A stretch of DNA of 64,000 nucleotides, from contig NZ_JACHJP010000002.1 in the NCBI RefSeq assembly GCF_014203715.1, positions 620,001 to 684,000 on the forward strand. The letters run 5' to 3'. Each line of letters opens with the position of its first letter. Positions within the stretch are counted from its first letter, which is position 1. The position numbers were made by a program, and so were the translations under genes. Shown here one piece after another: positions 10,223 through 18,295 of this stretch. This stretch comes from Streptosporangium saharense (GTDB taxonomy: Bacteria; Actinomycetota; Actinomycetes; Streptosporangiales; Streptosporangiaceae). The notes beneath the pieces are model-generated. The model saw only the letters and a list, made by a program, of their open reading frames with translations, was not told the DNA's origin and searched no databases.

Positions 10223-12601
10223 TCAGATCCGCTGCCACAGCGCCGGGACGTTGGGCGGGTCCCAGCCGGGCAGGGAGGTGTGGCTCTGGAGGCAGCGGTA
10301 GCTGACACCGTTGTAGGTGACGACGTCACCGGCGGTGTACTGCTTCCACTCCTGCCAGGTGGTGCCACCCTGGCCGCCGCCGACGGTCAGCGTGAAGCTG
10401 GTGCCGTGGGTGGCGGAGGCACCGGTACCCGTGAGGGTGATGGTGTAGGTGCCCGCGGGGGTGCTGGCGGAGGTCGCGATGTTGACCGTGGACGACTGAC
10501 CGGCGGTGACGCTGGACGGGCTGAAGCTGACGGTGGTCCCGGAGGGGGCACCGCTGGCGCTCAGCGCGACGTTCTGCGCGCTACCGGAGGTGACCGCGGT
10601 GGCCAGGGTGGCGCTCGTCGACCCACCGGCGGAGACCGTCGCGGAGGACGGGTTCACCGAGACGGAGAAGTCGTTCTGGCCGGGCTGACCGGTGACGGAC
10701 AGGGAGAAGGTGGTGGAGCGGGTGACGCTGCCCGCACCGTTGATGGTGATGGTGTAGTTGCCCGACGGGGTGCTCGCCGAGGTGGCGATGTTGACCGTGG
10801 ACGACTGACCGGCGGTGACGCTGGACGGGCTGAAGCTCACGGTGGTCCCGGAGGGAGCACCGGTCGCGCTCAGCGCGACGTTCTGGGCGCTACCGGCGGT
10901 GACCGCGGTGTTGACGGTCGCCGAGGTGGACGCACCGGCCTGGACGCTCGCCGAAGACGGGTTCACCGCGATCGAGAAGTCGTCCTGGTTCTGGATGGTG
11001 CAGGTGGGCTCGTTGGAGACGGCCGGAACGCTGACGGCGGTCCAGGCGGCCTTGACCGCGTTGAACTCGGTGCAGCTGTTCGGGTAGAGCTGCTTGGCGG
11101 CGGTCAGCGTCTGGGAGCGGGCCTGGGCGTGGGTGCGGTTGCCCGCGCCACGCAGCTGCAGCGAGGCCAGGTAGATCTTGCCGGCCTTCTGGATGCCGAT
11201 GCCGGTCAGGCTGGACGGGCCGGCGCAGACCGGGCTGGCCGGCTTGCCGCCACCGGGGTTGGTGCCCTCGGCGACCAGGTAGAACCAGTGGTTCTGCGGG
11301 CCGGCCGCGGCGTGGACCTCGGTGCTGGGAATCCGCGAGCTGTAGCAGTCCGGGTCACCGTTGGTGCTCGGCTTGTACATGTAGCGGATCGGGCCGCTGC
11401 CAACCAGGTTGACCTCTTCACCGACGGTGTAGTCCGGCGGGTCGTTCGGGTTGTTGGCGTAGCTCTCCAGCAGCGCGCCGAAGATGTCACCGGTGGACTC
11501 GTTGAGGCCGCCGTCCTCGTTGCTGCTGCCGCCGCCACCGGCACCGGCGAACTGGTAGATGGCGTGGCCGTACTCGTGGCCCACGACGTCCATCGGGGTC
11601 GCCTGCTGGGTGTTGGCCTGGTTGTGGCCGAAGTTGGTGTAGGAGCCGTTCCAGAAGGCGTTGACCTGGTTCAGGCCGACACGCGCCGGGTAGCCGGTAC
11701 CACGGCCGTTGAAGCCGTTGTAGCCGAACCAGTCCTTGAGCATGTCCCATTCCTTCTGCGCGGCCCAGTAGGCGTCCACGCAGGCGGTCTCAAGGTTGGT
11801 TCCCTGGCCGTTGCCCCAGGAGTCGGTGCTCTTGGTGTAGGCCGAACCGTTCTGGCCACCACAGGCCAGGCCGCTGCGGGTGTTGTCCCGCATCGTGTAC
11901 CCGGAGGTGGTGGTGATGGTGACCTGGCCGTTGTAGAAACCGTTGCCGGTTCCCATCCTGACCGCGTCCCACTTGCTGATGATCGAGCCGGTGACGGCGT
12001 CGACGTAGGTGTGCAGAACGCTCGGCGCGGTCTTGGAGCTGCCGGTGACGACGACTTCCCACGCCAGGCGCGGCGCGCCCGTCTCGGCCAGGGCATGCAC
12101 GACCAGCTTGGGCGTGCTGACGCTCTCGACCTTGGCCAGCTGGGCGCGGGCCGTGTTGGCGGCCTTGCTCGCCGAGACCCTGGCCTTGGTGTCCACGTTC
12201 AGCTCGGTCTTCTGGGCCGTCTCCAGGGAGGCGACCTTCAGACCCGCGGCGTCGGTGGAGACGATGACCTCGCCGCCGTAGACCGGCAGGCCCTTGTAGG
12301 TGCGGTCGTAGGTGAGGAACTGCACGTCGCCGACCGAGGTCGCCTTCTCCAGGGCGAAGGAGTCGTCCTCGCTCTTGGCGATGGTCTTCTCCTGGGCGGC
12401 GATGGCCTTCCCAGCGAGGGCGATGGCGCGCTTCTGCCCCTCGGGCGTCGGCTTGCTGAAGCCGACCGCGTCCGTGGTTATAGTACGGACCCCGGTATTC
12501 GCCGGTGCCGCGGTGGCGCTCGTGGCGCTCACGATCGACGTAGTGGTCATGGCTGCGGCCGCCAGCATGGCCACCGCGCCCAGTTTGACCTTGGGATTCA
12601 C
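10223..12601 (-). CDS. Secreted M4 (thermolysin-like) metalloprotease with Ig-like repeats and chitin-binding module
   Basis: A 792-residue preproenzyme. Order: signal peptide (about 1-32, ending ATSATA), FTP/PepSY-type propeptide to about 215, M4 catalytic domain with zinc motif HEYGH at 342-346 and the third ligand in NESTGD about 25 residues later. Two tandem ~103-residue Ser/Thr-rich Ig-like repeats follow (about 541-743), then a C-terminal CBM5/12 module ending PPNVPALWQRI. It should be an extracellular neutral protease tethered to chitin or similar polymer. GTG is the start, with AGGAG seven bases upstream. The LPMO at 31.2 kb ends in an almost identical module, suggesting joint action on fungal or arthropod chitin-protein material. 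Confidence 0.92.
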   Translation of the reverse strand: MNPKVKLGAVAMLAAAAMTTTSIVSATSATAAPANTGVRTITTDAVGFSKPTPEGQKRAIALAGKAIAAQEKTIAKSEDDSFALEKATSVGDVQFLTYDRTYKGLPVYGGEVIVSTDAAGLKVASLETAQKTELNVDTKARVSASKAANTARAQLAKVESVSTPKLVVHALAETGAPRLAWEVVVTGSSKTAPSVLHTYVDAVTGSIISKWDAVRMGTGNGFYNGQVTITTTSGYTMRDNTRSGLACGGQNGSAYTKSTDSWGNGQGTNLETACVDAYWAAQKEWDMLKDWFGYNGFNGRGTGYPARVGLNQVNAFWNGSYTNFGHNQANTQQATPMDVVGHEYGHAIYQFAGAGGGGSSNEDGGLNESTGDIFGALLESYANNPNDPPDYTVGEEVNLVGSGPIRYMYKPSTNGDPDCYSSRIPSTEVHAAAGPQNHWFYLVAEGTNPGGGKPASPVCAGPSSLTGIGIQKAGKIYLASLQLRGAGNRTHAQARSQTLTAAKQLYPNSCTEFNAVKAAWTAVSVPAVSNEPTCTIQNQDDFSIAVNPSSASVQAGASTSATVNTAVTAGSAQNVALSATGAPSGTTVSFSPSSVTAGQSSTVNIATSASTPSGNYTITINGAGSVTRSTTFSLSVTGQPGQNDFSVSVNPSSATVSAGGSTSATLATAVTSGSAQNVALSASGAPSGTTVSFSPSSVTAGQSSTVNIATSASTPAGTYTITLTGTGASATHGTSFTLTVGGGQGGTTWQEWKQYTAGDVVTYNGVSYRCLQSHTSLPGWDPPNVPALWQRI
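10373..10981 (-). repeat. Tandem 309-bp intragenic repeat (two Ig-like domains)
   Basis: Two consecutive 103-residue units begin DFS(I/V)xVNPSSA. The central ~115 bases of each (about 10474-10590 and 10783-10899) are nearly identical at the DNA level, much closer than the outer parts. That points to recent duplication or gene conversion within the protease gene. Confidence 0.85.
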
Positions 12602-12615
12602 GCGGGGTGACTCCT

Positions 12616-12688
12616 CTCGGTGTCCCTTGGGGGGTTAGAGGGATGCAAGGAGCCCTGACAGTTGGGCTGGACCAAAGCTGACACCGAG
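12616..12688 (-). other. Long-range inverted repeat in the protease 5' leader
   Basis: CTCGGTGTC (12616-12624) and GACACCGAG (12680-12688) are perfect 9-base complements separated by 55 bases. On the mRNA the start-proximal arm abuts the ribosome site, so pairing could affect protease translation. It could equally be chance. Confidence 0.3.
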
Positions 12689-12939
12689 GGGGCACAACCG
12701 AGTACCCCACGAATTTCCATAACTTCGCGATATAGAACGACAGGTCGCTGAAACGTGGCTGATGGGGTTGGACGCCCTCTGAGATTCCGGTCGTCACCCG
12801 CGGGCCATCCCATTACGCCATACCTTCTTGAGCGTCATGCCGTGCCGTACGCCCTCACACGCCTCTCCCTGGGGGAACACGACGGAGGGGGTGCCTGCGC
12901 ACCCACGTTTCACCACTAAAGTAGCAGGAAATACAATTT

Positions 12940-12956
12940 ATCCCACTTCATGGGAT
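12940..12956. promoter_or_regulatory. Inverted repeat, candidate IclR operator
   Basis: ATCCCA-cttca-TGGGAT is a perfect 6-bp inverted repeat in the AT-rich region between the divergent protease and IclR genes. Its position allows control of either gene. The assignment to the adjacent IclR protein is inference. Confidence 0.4.
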
Positions 12957-13017
12957 CAAATCACGTCAAACCGGTCAATAAGGCCAGTTCCTAACCCGGC
13001 GACATGCTGAGATTTCC

Positions 13018-13023
13018 TATATT
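13018..13023 (+). promoter_or_regulatory. -10 element for a leaderless iclR transcript
   Basis: TATATT lies eight bases before the ATG, and no Shine-Dalgarno sequence is usable (the only purine run, GGGAA, is one base from the ATG). The transcript would begin at or next to the start codon. No convincing -35 is seen. Confidence 0.45.
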
Positions 13024-13031
13024 GTGGGAAT

Positions 13032-13811
13032 ATGGAGAAGAGCGGCAGCCCGTCCGGTACGCAGGCCGTACAGCGGGCCATGAGCGTGCTGGCCTGCTTC
13101 AGGGACGGAGGGCCCACGCTGAGCGCCTCCGACCTCGCCCGCAGGACGAGACTGTCCACCTCGACCGCGCACCGGCTGGCCCGCGCGCTGGTGTCCACCG
13201 GCTTCCTGGAGCAGGACGCGCGGACCGCGAGATACCGGCTCGGCCCCTCGATGACGGAGCTGGGCCAGCTCTCCTTCCACCAGCGCGGCCTGCACCGGGT
13301 AGCCCCCGAGCTCGGCCAGCTCGCCCGCGCCACCTCGGCGACCGTCGACCTGGCGATCCGCAACGGCCCGCACGCCGTGATCCTGATCGGCGGCTCGGTC
13401 GATCCGGAGAGCGGGACGGGCCTGCGCAGACCGCTGCACTCGACCGCGCTCGGGAAGGTCCTGCTCGCCTGGGCCCCGCCCGGTGAGGACGACGTCGCCG
13501 CGCTCGGCCCGCTGCGGCCGCAGACGGAACGCACGATCGTCGATCCCGAGGACCTGCGCGCGGAGATAGAACGGGTGCGCAAGGCGGGATACGCCCTCAA
13601 CGACGGCGAGTCCTCCCACGGGGTCAGGACCCTCGCGGTCCCGGTCCTGGACCGGGCGGAGCAGGTCAGGTACGCGCTGGCCGTGCGTTCGACGCCCGAG
13701 GTCATCACCGACACGCGGATCGGCTGGTTCGCCATGCACGCGCGGGCCTGCGCCAGAGCGCTGGAGGTGCTCCTGCTCTCGCCGGAGGAACGCAGGATCA
13801 CCGACTTCTAA
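13032..13811 (+). CDS. IclR-family transcriptional regulator
   Basis: A 259-residue regulator with the N-terminal winged helix (AVQRAMSVLACF, LSASDLARRTRLSTSTAHRL) and the C-terminal IclR effector domain (PLHSTALGKVLLAW, GYALNDGE, VRTLAVPVLD). Family members bind small organic effectors, often aromatic or sugar-derived acids. It is divergent from the M4 protease gene with 430 bases between them, which makes the protease a possible target. The 3' end overlaps by a few bases with the convergent STAND gene. The start appears leaderless. Confidence 0.88.
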   Translation: MEKSGSPSGTQAVQRAMSVLACFRDGGPTLSASDLARRTRLSTSTAHRLARALVSTGFLEQDARTARYRLGPSMTELGQLSFHQRGLHRVAPELGQLARATSATVDLAIRNGPHAVILIGGSVDPESGTGLRRPLHSTALGKVLLAWAPPGEDDVAALGPLRPQTERTIVDPEDLRAEIERVRKAGYALNDGESSHGVRTLAVPVLDRAEQVRYALAVRSTPEVITDTRIGWFAMHARACARALEVLLLSPEERRITDF

Positions 13812-15523
13812 CCCTTCCCCGGGACGGGGCCGGGAGCGCCCTCGCCGACGAGCGTGACCTCGCCCGCCGCCTCCCCCGCGGTGATCCGCAGGGCCGCGTC
13901 GGCCTCCCGCCCGCCCGCGGGGGTGAAACGCACCGATATCAGGCACGTCTGCCCGGGGAGCAGCGGACGCCCGGCGCACGTGTCCGCGACGACGGCGAAC
14001 CGGGGGTCGGAGGAAGCCGCGGTGACGACCGTTCTACAGGTGCCGGTGACCCGCAGCCCCTTCACGGTCCCGCTCCCCCGCCGAGGGAAGGCGAGCCTGC
14101 CGGGCGCGACGGTCACACACCCGAAGGTCCTCGGGCGCTCCTCGACCAGCCGGACGAGAGAGGGCACGACGTGGACGGCGCCCGCGACCGCCACCGCGGT
14201 TCCCAGCACCACCAGGCCCGTCCTGACCGCGGTCACCCTCGTCAGGGTTCCTCTGGGGGCTCCCGGTGCCGGGTCCTCCGTCATGGCGCCCTGGCCGTCC
14301 CCGGCGAGCGCGCGCACCTTCCTCTCACGGGTGAAGTACGTGACGGCCTCCCCGTCGCCCGCCCGCTCCGCCGCGGCGAGCCCGGCGTCGAGCAGGGCAC
14401 GCCAGGCTCCCCAGCGCAGCGACCCGGCCAGTCCCGGCGACGCGGCGCGGGCGAGCCGCACGGCAAGGCCGGGGTCGTCATCCGTCATGGCCGTGACCAG
14501 ACCGGTGACCAGCGCGGCGTGCGCGGCCAGTTCCTCGGCGCCGGTGTCCGAGGCCCACCCGGCCGTCCGTACGGCGAGTTCCGCCACGCCCTCCTCACAG
14601 GGCGCCGGGCTCCCGGTGCCGGGTGCGAGGCGGTAGTAGACGCCTCCCGGGGAGGCCTCCTCGGTGAGCAGCCCGAGCCGTGCCAGCCGTACCGCCGTCC
14701 GGGCCGCGTCCGCGACGCCGGTGATCCGGGCGAGCACGTCCCCCGCGACCAGCGCGGACGGCAGGGCCGCGAAGGGGGCGAGCGCCGCGCGCTCCCCCGG
14801 CCCGAGCTCGCCGTACGGCACGCGGGCGGCGGCGCGGATGAGTTCGAGGGGGTTTCCTCCCGTCGTCTCCCACAGCGCGGTCGCGGCGGGGACCTCCTCC
14901 TGGCGCAGCGGCCTGCCCAGAGTCCTGGACACCAGGGCCAGAGCCGCGGGTTCGCCGAGGCCGCCCAGCTCGAACGTCCTGTCGGGCGCGCACCGCCTGA
15001 CCCGGGAGGTGAAGACCAGGGCGATGCCGGGCCCGGTCCGCAGGAAGGCGTGCAGCCCGCCCGGCGGGAACTCCAGGTCGTCGATCATCAGCACCGCGGC
15101 GATCCCGCCGAGCAGAGCGCGGAGGCGGGCCCGGCCCGGGGCGTACCCGGCCTCGTCGTACCACGCGGTGAACAGGTCCTGGAGCACGTCGTCCAGCTCC
15201 CTGCCCGCCCCGTGCACGTGGACCACGGGCCTGCGCCCGGCGACGTCGTGGGCGAGGCGGCGCAGCAGGACGCTCTTGCCGATCCCCTCCGGCCCGTGGA
15301 TCTGCACGGGCTCGCCGGGACGGATCATCGCCGCGAGCGCGGCCCGTTCCGCCTCGCGGCCGAGCGGCTCCTCCCCCTGAGGGGGAAGCGTGGGCGGGAC
15401 GAGCCGCCGCACGGGCACCGGGGACTCACCCCCGGGAAGAACGGTCGAGCCCCGCGCGGTGACGACGACGCGGTGGTCCCCGACGACGAGCCGGGCCTCG
15501 GGAGGTGACGCGGGATGTGACAT
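13808..15523 (-). CDS. STAND-like ATPase with transmembrane segment and HYDIN/ASH-type Ig tail
   Basis: A 571-residue protein. Walker A GPEGIGKS is at about 75-82 and Walker B VLMIDDLEF near 148, followed by the helical and winged region typical of STAND/NB-ARC ATPases. A single hydrophobic segment (about 425-450) precedes a ~110-residue beta-rich tail with CRTVV, LPGQTCLISVRFTPA and VTLVGEG. That pattern fits ASPM-SPD2-Hydin or choice-of-anchor Ig-like domains. The tail would lie on the far side of the membrane from the ATPase. No effector domain is recognised. An extracellular sensor driving a cytosolic switch is inference. Confidence 0.7.
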   Translation of the reverse strand: MSHPASPPEARLVVGDHRVVVTARGSTVLPGGESPVPVRRLVPPTLPPQGEEPLGREAERAALAAMIRPGEPVQIHGPEGIGKSVLLRRLAHDVAGRRPVVHVHGAGRELDDVLQDLFTAWYDEAGYAPGRARLRALLGGIAAVLMIDDLEFPPGGLHAFLRTGPGIALVFTSRVRRCAPDRTFELGGLGEPAALALVSRTLGRPLRQEEVPAATALWETTGGNPLELIRAAARVPYGELGPGERAALAPFAALPSALVAGDVLARITGVADAARTAVRLARLGLLTEEASPGGVYYRLAPGTGSPAPCEEGVAELAVRTAGWASDTGAEELAAHAALVTGLVTAMTDDDPGLAVRLARAASPGLAGSLRWGAWRALLDAGLAAAERAGDGEAVTYFTRERKVRALAGDGQGAMTEDPAPGAPRGTLTRVTAVRTGLVVLGTAVAVAGAVHVVPSLVRLVEERPRTFGCVTVAPGRLAFPRRGSGTVKGLRVTGTCRTVVTAASSDPRFAVVADTCAGRPLLPGQTCLISVRFTPAGGREADAALRITAGEAAGEVTLVGEGAPGPVPGKG

Positions 15524-15638
15524 GGATCCTCGCCTCTCGTCGGGCCCCCGAGATCAGCGAACAGCCGTCCGGCGCGCGGGCCCCGGCCCGTACGCGCCAC
15601 CATGGCAGACGTTACCCAACCATTCGTCCCGGTCACAG

Positions 15639-15664
15639 GGAGTTGGCCCGATCGGGCCAACTCC
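15639..15664. terminator. 26-bp perfect palindrome after leuA
   Basis: The half-site is GGAGTTGGCCCGA followed directly by its complement. It lies 24 bases past the leuA stop and upstream of the STAND gene. No U-tract follows, so intrinsic termination is only one possibility; a dimeric operator is another. Confidence 0.45.
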
Positions 15665-15687
15665 TCCGTTTCTCCGTGGAGTACGGC

Positions 15688-17427
15688 TCACCGCCCGGCG
15701 GGCTCCAGCGGGGCGGTGGCCAGCACGGCGTTGACCGCGGAGAGCACGGCCAGCACGGACGCGGTGAGCACCGAGGCGTCGAGCCCGACCCCCCAGCGCG
15801 TCACCCCGCCGACCCGGCACTCGGCGTAGGCGGCGGCGTGACTGTCACGCCCCTGTCCCAGCGCGTGCTCGGCGAAGTCGAGGACGTCCACCTCCATCCC
15901 CGCCTCCGCCAGCGCCCTCGTGAAGGCCGACAGCGGTCCCTGGCCCGTCCCCGTGTGCTCGCTCCGCCGCCCGCCGACGTGGAACTCCCCGGTGAAGCTG
16001 TGCGTGCCCGGCTCGGGCTCGTCCACCCGCCAGGCGCCCAGGGTCACCGGGCCGCGCCGGTCGAGGTACTCGGCCCCGAAGAGCTTCCACAGTTCCTCGG
16101 CGCCGATCTCCCCGCCGTCGTGCTCGGCCGCGCGCTGCACCGCCCCGGAGAACTCGATCCGCAGGCGGCGCGGCAGGTCGAGGCCGTGGGCCGTCTGGAG
16201 CACGTAGGCGACGCCGCCCTTGCCCGACTGGCTGTTGACCCGGATGACCGCCTCGTAGTCGCGGCCCACGTCCGCGGGGTCGATCGGCAGGTACGGCACG
16301 TCCCAGGGCGCGCGCTCCACGGGGACGCCCAGTTCGGCGGCCCGCCGGACGTGGTGGGCCATGCCCTTGCCGATGGCGTCCTGGTGGGTGCCGGAGAAGG
16401 CCGTGTAGACGAGGTCGCCGCCGTAGGGGTGGCGCTCGTGGACCCGGATGCGGTTGCAGTGCTCGACCGTACGGCGGACACCGTCGATGTCGGACAGGTC
16501 GATCATCGGGTCGATCCCCTGGGCGTGGAGGTTGAGCGCCAGGGTGACCAGGTCCACGTTGCCGGTGCGCTCGCCGTTGCCGAACAGGCATCCCTCGACG
16601 CGCTGCGCCCCGGCGAGCAAGGCCAGCTCCGCGCACGCGACGCCGGTGCCCCGGTCGTTGTGGGGGTGGACCGACAGGATGACGCCGTCCCGGCGCTCCA
16701 GGTTGCGGTCCATGTACTCGATCTGGTCGGCGTAGACGTTGGGGGTCGCGATCTCGACGGTCGCCGGGAGGTTGTGGATCACCGGCCGGTCGGGGCAGGC
16801 GTCCCACAGCTCCGACACGGCGTTGCAGACCTCAAGGGCGTAGTCGGGCTCGGTGAGGTTGAAGACCTCCGGGGAGAACTCGAAGCGGACCGCCCCGTCC
16901 GGCATCGTGTCCGCGCCCCTGGCGACGTCCCGGCCCGCGGCCAGGATCAGTTCGCGCAGCTCGTCGCGTTCCCTGCCGAGGACGACCCGGCGCCAGGTCG
17001 GCGCGGTCGCGGTGTACATGTGCACGACCACCCGGCGCAGGCCCGCTACGGACTCGTAGGTCCGCCTGATCAGGTCGGCGCGGGCTGCCGTGAAGACGAC
17101 GACGGTGACGTCGTCGGGCACCAGGTCCTCCTCGACCAGGTGGCGGACGAAGTCGAAGTCGGTCTGGCTCGCCGAGGGGTAGCCGACCTCGATCTCCTTG
17201 AACCCCATGGAGAGGAAGAGGTCGAACATGCGGCGCTTGCGGGCGGGGTCCATCGGCTCGGCGAGGGCCTGGTTGCCGTCGCGCAGGTCCACCGGCACCC
17301 ACAGCGGGGCGTGTTCGATCCGGCGCCGGGGCCAGGTGCGCTCGGTGAGCGGCAGATCGACGCGCTCGTGCGCGGGGCGGTAGCGGAAGGAGGGCATCGC
17401 GCTCGGGCGTTGCGGGTTCCAGATCAT
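15688..17427 (-). CDS. leuA: 2-isopropylmalate synthase
   Basis: A 579-residue enzyme joining acetyl-CoA and 2-oxoisovalerate in the first committed step of leucine synthesis. The TIM-barrel motifs are clear: [10 protein letters not shown] (metal and substrate), [18 protein letters not shown], and the HPHNDRGTG metal site. The C-terminal part (about 440-579) is the LeuA regulatory domain for leucine feedback. The length matches the long actinobacterial/fungal form. The start is [11 protein letters not shown], with AAAGGA about 11 bases upstream; the longer open frame overlaps the leader region. A 14-codon leader peptide and possible attenuator lie just upstream. Confidence 0.95.
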   Translation of the reverse strand: MIWNPQRPSAMPSFRYRPAHERVDLPLTERTWPRRRIEHAPLWVPVDLRDGNQALAEPMDPARKRRMFDLFLSMGFKEIEVGYPSASQTDFDFVRHLVEEDLVPDDVTVVVFTAARADLIRRTYESVAGLRRVVVHMYTATAPTWRRVVLGRERDELRELILAAGRDVARGADTMPDGAVRFEFSPEVFNLTEPDYALEVCNAVSELWDACPDRPVIHNLPATVEIATPNVYADQIEYMDRNLERRDGVILSVHPHNDRGTGVACAELALLAGAQRVEGCLFGNGERTGNVDLVTLALNLHAQGIDPMIDLSDIDGVRRTVEHCNRIRVHERHPYGGDLVYTAFSGTHQDAIGKGMAHHVRRAAELGVPVERAPWDVPYLPIDPADVGRDYEAVIRVNSQSGKGGVAYVLQTAHGLDLPRRLRIEFSGAVQRAAEHDGGEIGAEELWKLFGAEYLDRRGPVTLGAWRVDEPEPGTHSFTGEFHVGGRRSEHTGTGQGPLSAFTRALAEAGMEVDVLDFAEHALGQGRDSHAAAYAECRVGGVTRWGVGLDASVLTASVLAVLSAVNAVLATAPLEPAGR

Positions 17428-17457
17428 GGGCTGTCTGTCCTTTGGGGCCGTCGTGGT

Positions 17458-17497
17458 GACCGGCGGCACAGCGGCACTCCGCGACGGGGTGCCGGTC
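17458..17497 (-). promoter_or_regulatory. Candidate leuA attenuator
   Basis: Between leader stop and leuA start there are competing pairings: GACCGGC (17458-17464) with GCCGGTC (17491-17497), and GGCAC (17473-17477) with GTGCC (17489-17493). The right-hand arms overlap, so the two stems exclude each other in part, as expected for an attenuator. No strong U-tract is present. Confidence 0.4.
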
Positions 17498-17500
17498 AGG

Positions 17501-17545
17501 TCAGGCCCCGCCGCGGCGGCCGAGAAGAAGACCACGCGGTGTCAT
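17501..17545 (-). CDS. leuL: Leucine-rich leader peptide of leuA
   Basis: The 14-codon open frame encodes [14 protein letters not shown] and ends 73 bases before leuA. It contains three consecutive leucine codons, CTT CTT CTC; CTT is rare in this GC-rich background, so slow translation under leucine shortage would be exaggerated. The ATG lies seven bases after a -10 hexamer, so the leader itself looks leaderless. Leucine leader peptides before leuA are known in actinobacteria. The control mechanism here (ribosome-mediated attenuation) is inferred from this arrangement. Confidence 0.7.
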   Translation of the reverse strand: MTPRGLLLGRRGGA

Positions 17546-17552
17546 GCCGGGT

Positions 17553-17582
17553 AGACTAACCCCGAAACAACTCCTCAGACAA
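17553..17582 (-). promoter_or_regulatory. leuL-leuA promoter
   Basis: Reading leftward, TTGTCT (17577-17582) and TAGTCT (17553-17558) are separated by 18 bases, and the leader ATG follows seven bases later. The -35 overlaps the inverted repeat at 17581-17593. Confidence 0.6.
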
Positions 17583-17593
17583 CCTGAGAGGTT
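17581..17593. promoter_or_regulatory. Inverted repeat, candidate GntR operator
   Basis: AACCT-gag-AGGTT is a perfect inverted repeat seven bases before the gntR start and overlapping the leuA -35. Only 54 bases separate the two divergent starts. One bound dimer could repress both genes. Confidence 0.5.
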
Positions 17594-17599
17594 TGACAG

Positions 17600-18295
17600 G
17601 TGACGTTGAACCCGCTGACCCGCAGCCCGCTGGCCGACCAGGCCGCACGGACGCTGCGTGAGCAGGTCGCCTCGGGGCACTGGCCGGTCGGCACCAGGCT
17701 CCCCGGCGAGAACGAGCTGGCCAGACAGCTCGGCGTCGGCCGTTCGACCGTGCGCGAGGCCATCCGCGCGCTGGCCGGGGCCGGGATGCTCCAGACCAGG
17801 CAGGGGTCGGGGGTGTTCGTCGTCGCCACCCGGCCGGTCGAGGACCTGCGCACCACGCTGCGCCGCGCCTCGGCCGTCCACCTCTTCGAGGTCCGCGCGC
17901 TCCTTGAGGTCGAGGCGGCGGGGCTGGCGGCGCTGCGCAGGGACGACGAGGACCTCGCCGCCCTCGACCGCGCGCTGGCCGCCCGGCACGCCGCGGCCCA
18001 CGGCGACGACGAGGAGTTCGTCGCCGCCGACGTCGCGCTGCACACCGCGGTCGTGGCCGCCGCGCACAACCCGGTGCTGACCGAGCTGTTCTCCGCCTTC
18101 GAGCCCGCGCTGCGCGACGGCCTGCTCGACCTGGTCAGGCTGCTCCCCCTGCGCCACGACCGCCCCGACCCCGGTGCCGACAGCCACACCGCCCTGGTCG
18201 ACGCCGTACGGCGAGGCGACGCGGAGCGGGCGAGCGGCATCATGCGCGAGGAGGTCAAGCACAACCTGACCCTGCTGAGAGGCGCGGAGAACTGA
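17600..18295 (+). CDS. GntR/FadR-family transcriptional regulator
   Basis: A 231-residue regulator. The N-terminal winged helix is typical (LADQAARTLREQV, LPGENELARQLGVGRSTVRE, LQTRQGSGVFV). The C-terminal FCD helical domain follows (RALLEVEAAGLAA, DVALHTAVVAAAHN, DSHTALVDAV), with conserved Asp/His residues that usually bind a metal and an organic-acid effector. The GTG start has GAGAGG eight bases upstream. It is divergent from leuL-leuA and its own promoter region contains a palindrome, so autoregulation and leuA control are plausible. Its stop overlaps the start of the acetyltransferase frame. Confidence 0.88.
   Translation: MTLNPLTRSPLADQAARTLREQVASGHWPVGTRLPGENELARQLGVGRSTVREAIRALAGAGMLQTRQGSGVFVVATRPVEDLRTTLRRASAVHLFEVRALLEVEAAGLAALRRDDEDLAALDRALAARHAAAHGDDEEFVAADVALHTAVVAAAHNPVLTELFSAFEPALRDGLLDLVRLLPLRHDRPDPGADSHTALVDAVRRGDAERASGIMREEVKHNLTLLRGAEN

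Noticed and set aside
10280-12610. 776-codon open frame opposite the M4 protease
   Set aside because: The minus strand encodes an unmistakable secreted metalloprotease; the plus frame is low-complexity.
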